Of a stretch of 7,762 nucleotides of DNA, positions 4,046 to 7,762 are shown one piece after another. This DNA is from Phycisphaerae bacterium. GTDB taxonomy: Bacteria > Planctomycetota > Phycisphaerae > UBA1845 > Fen-1342. Positions within the stretch are counted from its first letter, which is position 1; the number at the start of each line of letters is the position of its first letter. The translations under genes and the position numbers were made by a program. The stretch lies in contig JAGVEP010000189.1 in NCBI GenBank assembly GCA_020058145.1, positions 1 through 7,762 on the forward strand, read 5' to 3'. Under the pieces are notes generated by a model, which saw only the letters and a program-made list of their open reading frames with translations, did no database searches and was not told where the DNA came from.

Positions 4046-5958
4046 AAAGGTCAGTTTTGGTGTGTTTGTTGGGAGTCGGTGCAGTGATAGCATCGGCTCA
4101 GTCGCAGAATTGGATCTACCAGCATAATGGAGTGTATCAGGATCCGAACGATCCGAACTTACCCAACACCTATTACTACAGCATTGTACAAGAGCCTCTC
4201 CACACGGTCTACATCCACCACGGCATCGCGGGCCAGGAATTCTGGTTCGACGCGGCGGTGTTGGATGGGAACGGGCAGTACGCCGGCCCGGGCAACATCC
4301 ACTCGATCGCGGCGGACGCCGATGCCGGCGCGGTCGCGATCAAAATCGCGGGCTCCGGGCACGAGTACGGCGCCGACACAGTGGACGCGATCACCCTCCG
4401 CAGCGCCGGGGACACCTACACCACGATCGGTGACTTGAAGACACAGGGCGACATTGGCGCCACCGGCCCGATCGAGGCGGACAGGGTGACCGGGCATTGG
4501 GTCGTGGGGGTTGACGCAACGGGCAACATTCTTGACGACCTACGTGTGGGCTGCTTCCTGGCCATTCTGGAGTGCAATACTCTCACGAACCTATATGTTC
4601 TGGGCGAACAATGCGTGAGTGATGACGACCCTACGCCGCCGCCCCAGGTTTGGATTTGGGGCGATCTGGCCGGCACGATCGAGAGCCGGATGACGGACAA
4701 ACGCTTCGATCATCTAGTGGTTTATGGTGCATTTACTGGAAGTATCGATATCTATGGGCCAGTGGGATTGATGGGCTTGTGCACCTGCGACGCGCCGGGC
4801 AATGTCCACCTACGTGGCAGCGCTATTGGTTTCCAAACGGGTCGCGGCCCCGCGTTGGGGGCCAGCATCACGGTTGACGGGAATGTTTTGGACCTGTGGC
4901 TCGGCTATCCGGACTACTGCCCGCCGGCACCGCCCCTCGAGATCGCCGGGCAGGTCCACGTGGTCGGCAATGTGGGCGGCATCGACGGCGTGCTGTTAAC
5001 CCGCACGCCGCTCCTAGGCACCATCACGATCGACGGTGACGTGACGGGCTCCGCTCAGCTTTGGGCCGGTGGCACAGGCACGCTCGACGTGGGCGGCCGG
5101 CTGAATGCCCTGTACGCGGGAAGCGATGTCCTGCCGCCCGTAGGACTGGCGGGTACCGTGGTGGCGGGTGCGTTGAACGCCGCGTACGTGCCGTTCGGCG
5201 ACCTTTCGGGCCAGGTCTTTGTGGACGAAACTTTCTACGGCACCATCCAGGTGGGTTCGAGCACGGAGTCGCACGACTTGACCGGCACGCTGGAGTTTGC
5301 ACACGCCTTCCGGGGCCCCGGAATCGAGATCTGGGGCAACCTCGGCAGCGCCACGCAGCCCGGGCAGATCAAGATCGACGGCTCATTCGGCAATGGTTCG
5401 GCCCTGTCGTGGATTTACGCGCACGGCAGCATGTTGAACGCGGCCTCGTTCGTGACCGTCGATTATGACGGCTTCCACCCGTCGCACCGCTGGGGAGCCA
5501 ACGGCCGCGTCCGGGTGGGCAACAACATCTACACGCATAATACGCCGGCCATGCACATCTACGAGATCACATCATGTAAAGGAGATATGGATAACAGTGG
5601 TATGACGTTGTTTAACGACATGGCGCCCTTCAAGCTCGCGCTGACCAACCCGGCGGGGTATGCCGCCGCGTATCCGGGCCTGGCCGGGGCAATGCTCTAC
5701 CACGGCGACCTCGACTGCGACGGCGACATCGACCTCGATGACTCGAACGTGTTTTCCAGCTTCATCGGGCATTGCATGTCCACCTGCAACGGCGGCGCAC
5801 GGCTGACGGCCGAGACGCTGGCGGCCGGAATTCTGGTCACCGTGCCGGAAGAGGACCTGGCCGACGTGGCCGACCTGGTCGCGCAAACCGAGGACAGCCG
5901 GTACGACCAGCAGGACCAGCAGTACTGGCATGAGGTGTCGGCCGAGTTAGGACAATAG
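4042..5958 (+). CDS. Secreted beta-solenoid protein with dockerin-like EF-hands, copy B2 (638 aa)
   Basis: GTG start with a strong ribosome site, overlapping A2 by 4 bases. Residues 1-19 are a signal peptide (basic start, VLVCLLGVGAVIASA). Residues 20-122 are the N-domain shared with B1, with IHHGI, FWFDAAV, GNIHSIAADADAG and GSGHEYGAD. From about 203 to 465 there are roughly ten short strands of the pattern x-V/I-x-V/I-x-G-x-V/L (VWIWGDL, ITVDGNV, VHVVGNV, ITIDGDV, LDVGGRL, IEIWGNL, IKIDGSF), typical of a beta-solenoid. Residues 513-579 form a dockerin-like pair: DMDNSGMTLFND, then LALTNPAGYAAAYPG, then DLDCDGDIDLDD; the second loop is a canonical calcium site, the first is degenerate (Ser and Met in the loop). 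A charged, Gln-rich helix-like tail ends the protein. Dockerin-like pairs of this layout are common in planctomycete secreted proteins, where cohesin partners are generally unknown. Likely extracellular or surface-attached, perhaps with A2. No catalytic motif is visible. Confidence 0.88.
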   Translation: MKRSVLVCLLGVGAVIASAQSQNWIYQHNGVYQDPNDPNLPNTYYYSIVQEPLHTVYIHHGIAGQEFWFDAAVLDGNGQYAGPGNIHSIAADADAGAVAIKIAGSGHEYGADTVDAITLRSAGDTYTTIGDLKTQGDIGATGPIEADRVTGHWVVGVDATGNILDDLRVGCFLAILECNTLTNLYVLGEQCVSDDDPTPPPQVWIWGDLAGTIESRMTDKRFDHLVVYGAFTGSIDIYGPVGLMGLCTCDAPGNVHLRGSAIGFQTGRGPALGASITVDGNVLDLWLGYPDYCPPAPPLEIAGQVHVVGNVGGIDGVLLTRTPLLGTITIDGDVTGSAQLWAGGTGTLDVGGRLNALYAGSDVLPPVGLAGTVVAGALNAAYVPFGDLSGQVFVDETFYGTIQVGSSTESHDLTGTLEFAHAFRGPGIEIWGNLGSATQPGQIKIDGSFGNGSALSWIYAHGSMLNAASFVTVDYDGFHPSHRWGANGRVRVGNNIYTHNTPAMHIYEITSCKGDMDNSGMTLFNDMAPFKLALTNPAGYAAAYPGLAGAMLYHGDLDCDGDIDLDDSNVFSSFIGHCMSTCNGGARLTAETLAAGILVTVPEEDLADVADLVAQTEDSRYDQQDQQYWHEVSAELGQ

Positions 5959-5991
5959 GAGACGAGGCAACGAGGCAGCTTAACTTCTTCC

Positions 5992-6016
5992 GGTCCCTCC
6001 CGCTGCGGGAGGGACC
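5992..6016. repeat. Strong perfect hairpin downstream of B2
   Basis: GGTCCCTCCCGC (5992-6003) pairs perfectly with GCGGGAGGGACC (6005-6016); allowing a 3-base loop, the stem is 11 bp. It starts 33 bases after the B2 stop. No T-run follows on either strand, so it is either a 3'-stabilising structure, a T-less terminator, or a member of a dispersed palindromic repeat family. Confidence 0.75.
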
Positions 6017-6042
6017 CGGGGGGTCAAGACGCCGCACGCGAC

Positions 6043-6082
6043 AACCCCCACCGCGCCTCCCCCTACGAGCGGGTGGGGTTTT
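6043..6082 (+). terminator. Probable terminator of the A-B operon
   Basis: AACCCCCACCGC (6043-6054) pairs with GCGGGTGGGGTT (6069-6080) at 10 of 12 positions, with a two-base internal mismatch, and the 3' arm runs directly into TTTT (6079-6082). The T-run is short. It is placed for the + strand transcript coming out of B2. The loop contains CCTCCCCCT, the same arm sequence as the hairpin at 1249. Confidence 0.5.
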
Positions 6083-6143
6083 GCTCGCGGCGCTTCAAAA
6101 CCGCGATTCGCAAGCTTCCCGCAAGCGGCGCAGGCTCGCCATT

Positions 6144-6160
6144 CGGAGTTCGCAACTCCG
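6144..6160. repeat. Perfect hairpin next to the ThuA-DUF1080 stop codon
   Basis: CGGAGTT (6144-6150) pairs with AACTCCG (6154-6160) around CGC. It begins two bases after the TAA of the minus-strand gene. The design (7-bp stem, 3-base loop) is the same as the FRFAKR palindromes at 1423 and 1507, though the sequence differs. No T-run is present on the minus strand. Confidence 0.7.
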
Positions 6161-6162
6161 GC

Positions 6163-7602
6163 TTACAGCCGCTTGATGCGCACGCTGCGATACCAGACCG
6201 GGCTGCCGTGGTCTTGGAAGCCGATGCGGCCAACGCGCGGCATGTCTTTGTAGGCCGTCTTGAACTTGTTCGGCGTGCCGTCGGGGTTCTTGCCGGCCTC
6301 GGTCCAGCGGTCCAGGTCCATGTCGATGATCTTCACACCGTTCAGCTCGGCCTGGATCTGACTGCCTTTGCACGTCAGGATGACGCGGTTCCACTCCCCC
6401 ACGGCTTTCAGAGTGTTCTGGCTGGGTTCGAGGCAATCGTAGATGGCCCCGCAATCGTGCTTGTCGGGTTGCGCTTTGCCGCAGGAATCGAGAACCTGCA
6501 ACTCGATCCCAGTTTGGACGCAGTCCTTGATATCCGCGGTGCGGAAGAAGATGCCGCTGTTGGTTTTTCCCGCGGTCTTGAATTCGAGGTCGAGCACGAA
6601 ATCGCCAAAGGTCTGTTCGGTCCAGATATCGCCGCCGCCCTTGCGGGCCAGGGCGCCATCTTCAATCACCCAACTGCCGGGCTTGGCGATCCAGCCGGTC
6701 AGGTCCCTAGCGTTGAAGAGCTTGATCCGGCCGTCCGGCATGAGTTGCGCGCTGGGAGTGGCGTCAGCCGCCAAATCGCCGAGCGCGAATTGAATACCCG
6801 CCAGATAGTGCTGGAGAACGGCGGCATTCCAGAAGATGTCCTCGCGATGTCCGAGCGAGCAGAAAAACAGCCGCCCGAGGCCATAGTTACGGACCCAACT
6901 GACTGCGAAATCGCCGTCGCCGCGCTTGATGCCGGCTTTGGTCATGTCCGTCTTGGCCGTGTCCAGACTCAGGAGGATGCGCAGGCGGTCGCGAGAGTAG
7001 GGCTCCTTGAATTGGTAGATTTCGTCGGCGAGCTCGAACGACTTGCCGCCAAACGCGGCATTGACGGGGTGTTGGGGATCATCGATCTTGACGCTCACCG
7101 CTTCGTTCCACGGATGCCCATCGAAATAGCCGCCCATGAGGTCCCCGAACTCGGGCCACTGGTAAAAGCAGTCCGTCGCCGCATGGATACCGACGATACC
7201 CTTGCCACTGCTGACAAAGTCGAGCAAACCCTGCTTCCACTCGGCATCGTCGAACAGCTCGCCGGTGGTGTTGTTGAAACACACGCCGTCGAATTTGCCC
7301 AGGCTGTCGGGCTTGAACATCGCCGGATCGTCGCTGATAACAGCCTCAAAGGCACCGGTTTTCTCACCCAAAATGCGCAGTGCCGCGGCGGCGTATGGTA
7401 TGGAACTGTGCGCGAAGCCTTTGGCGCCGGTGTAGACCAGCAGGCGGCGCGCCTTGAGCGGCTTGGCGGACGCTTTCTCTGGGGCCGCCGCACGAATTGT
7501 GTCCAGATGTTCCGCCGGCGGATCACCGGCCAAGGCGACACCCACAGCACTGCCGAGGACCATGACGCCCAGCGCCACGTGGATACGACGAATCGTCTGC
7601 AC
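6163..7602 (-). CDS. Secreted ThuA-like + DUF1080 (3-keto-disaccharide hydrolase-like) protein, 479 aa
   Basis: GTG 7602 is the chosen start: GGAGGA lies six bases upstream and the product opens with a signal peptide (QTIRRIHVALGVMVLGSAVGVALA, likely cleavage after residue 25). Residues 53-275 are a ThuA-like domain (trehalose-utilisation family, class I glutamine-amidotransferase-like fold): LLVYTGAKGFAHSS, the block GIVGIHAATDCFYQWPEF (135-152), GGYFDGHPW (157-165), LADEIYQFK (191-199) and YGLGRLFFCSLGHRED (240-255). Residues 290-479 are DUF1080/3-keto-disaccharide hydrolase-like, with the hallmark IKLFNARDLTGW (293-304), then DFVLDLEFK, NSGIFFR, ELQVLD, and the terminal GRIGFQDHGSPVWYRSVRIK. 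This two-domain layout is frequent in planctomycetes and Bacteroidota. The exact substrate is unknown; a role in oxidised (keto-) sugar breakdown outside the cytoplasm is inferred from the domain name. The same frame continues upstream without a stop into an ApbE-like sequence. Confidence 0.9.
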   Translation of the reverse strand: MQTIRRIHVALGVMVLGSAVGVALAGDPPAEHLDTIRAAAPEKASAKPLKARRLLVYTGAKGFAHSSIPYAAAALRILGEKTGAFEAVISDDPAMFKPDSLGKFDGVCFNNTTGELFDDAEWKQGLLDFVSSGKGIVGIHAATDCFYQWPEFGDLMGGYFDGHPWNEAVSVKIDDPQHPVNAAFGGKSFELADEIYQFKEPYSRDRLRILLSLDTAKTDMTKAGIKRGDGDFAVSWVRNYGLGRLFFCSLGHREDIFWNAAVLQHYLAGIQFALGDLAADATPSAQLMPDGRIKLFNARDLTGWIAKPGSWVIEDGALARKGGGDIWTEQTFGDFVLDLEFKTAGKTNSGIFFRTADIKDCVQTGIELQVLDSCGKAQPDKHDCGAIYDCLEPSQNTLKAVGEWNRVILTCKGSQIQAELNGVKIIDMDLDRWTEAGKNPDGTPNKFKTAYKDMPRVGRIGFQDHGSPVWYRSVRIKRL

Positions 7603-7608
7603 AGTCTG

Positions 7609-7614
7609 TCCTCC
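7609..7614 (-). promoter_or_regulatory. Ribosome binding site fixing the GTG start of the ThuA-DUF1080 gene
   Basis: On the minus strand GGAGGA (7614 to 7609) precedes GTG 7602 by six bases. It sits after the last residues of the ApbE-like sequence, and supports an internal start over the in-frame ATG at 7704, which falls inside the ApbE fold. Confidence 0.85.
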
Positions 7615-7623
7615 AATGCCCCA

Positions 7624-7762
7624 ACCATCGGCGGGCATGAGTATAGCGGAAACCTCGGGATGCCGGGCACAATACGCCGCGACCTCATCCGGCGACATGA
7701 CCATGAACGCGGTGGACAGCGCATCGGAGCGAGCGGCGGTCGGCGCGACGACCCAGGCGGCC
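7624..7762 (-). CDS. ApbE-like FAD:protein FMN transferase, C-terminal end (5' part outside window)
   Basis: The minus strand reads AAWVVAPTAARSDALSTAFM, then VMSPDEVAAYCARHPEVSAILMPADG. The string D-A-L-S-T-A followed by a hydrophobic patch, M and an acidic residue is the conserved C-terminal block of ApbE/Ftp flavin transferases; its Asp and Thr contribute to the Mg-binding site. ApbE attaches FMN to threonines of exported proteins such as RnfG/NqrC, or to FMN_bind proteins. A natural end would be expected at about ADG (7624), but no stop codon follows: the frame runs on through Trp-Gly-Ile-Gly-Gly-Gln-Thr into the ThuA signal peptide. I end the entry at the last residue that fits the family. 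Only ~46 residues are visible. Confidence 0.7.

Larger units (their letters stand above)
3311..4404 (+). repeat. Tandem cassette duplication, unit 2 (A2 + 5' part of B2)
   Basis: Counterpart of 1977-3076. The two units are separated by about 234 bases (3077-3310) that match neither cassette. B2 continues beyond the repeated part with the solenoid and dockerin-like regions that B1 lacks, so unit 2 appears to carry the complete gene pair. Confidence 0.85.

Noticed and set aside
7603..7704. ATG 7704 as the start of the ThuA-DUF1080 protein
   Set aside because: It lies inside the ApbE motif (after DALSTAF); GTG 7602 has a strong ribosome site and starts a complete signal peptide.
1..7762. tRNA, rRNA, insertion sequence or integrase/attachment site
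   Set aside because: No cloverleaf, rRNA-like stretch, transposase motif or terminal inverted repeats with target duplication could be seen on either strand.

Overview
The window is GC-rich and most likely comes from a planctomycete (Planctomycetota). Supporting traits are PEP-CTERM sorting signals, a secreted protein ending in a planctomycete-style dockerin-like EF-hand pair, a secreted ThuA + DUF1080 (3-keto-disaccharide hydrolase-like) protein, and several GC-rich palindromes between genes. This assignment rests on family knowledge; no marker gene is present.

Layout, left to right. (1) 1-693, + strand: the C-terminal part of a TolB-like PD40 beta-propeller protein. (2) 694-1303: about 600 bases without a convincing gene, holding a nested palindrome, a sigma70-like promoter candidate, a 7-base tandem repeat and a C/G-rich hairpin. 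(3) 1304-1999, +: an unrecognised Arg/Ala-rich helical protein whose 5' part carries two copies of a palindrome, both read in frame as FRFAKR. (4) 1992-5958, +: the centrepiece, a tandemly duplicated two-gene cassette, A1-B1-A2-B2. A proteins are short secreted proteins with C-terminal PEP-CTERM anchors. B proteins start at GTG, have a signal peptide and share a ~100-residue N-terminal domain. B2 is full length (638 aa: N-domain, beta-solenoid-like repeats, dockerin-like EF-hands). B1 loses the homology after about 122 residues and ends in an unrelated 52-residue tail. (5) 5959-6162: convergent intergenic region with three hairpins, one terminator-like. (6) 6163-7602, - strand: secreted ThuA-DUF1080 protein starting at GTG. 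(7) 7624-7762, -: C-terminal end of an ApbE-type FAD:protein FMN transferase, in the same frame as the ThuA gene with no stop codon between them.

How the genes may work together (inference): A1-B1-A2-B2 look like one transcription unit with coupled translation. The two genes upstream of each junction overlap it (ATGCGTAA before A1 and A2, GTGA between A2 and B2). A would be an anchored envelope protein, and B a secreted partner with a solenoid and a calcium-binding dockerin-like end. This paired cassette is the best candidate here for an uncharacterised cell-surface system. The minus-strand ApbE/ThuA-DUF1080 pair looks like a separate export-linked redox/sugar module.
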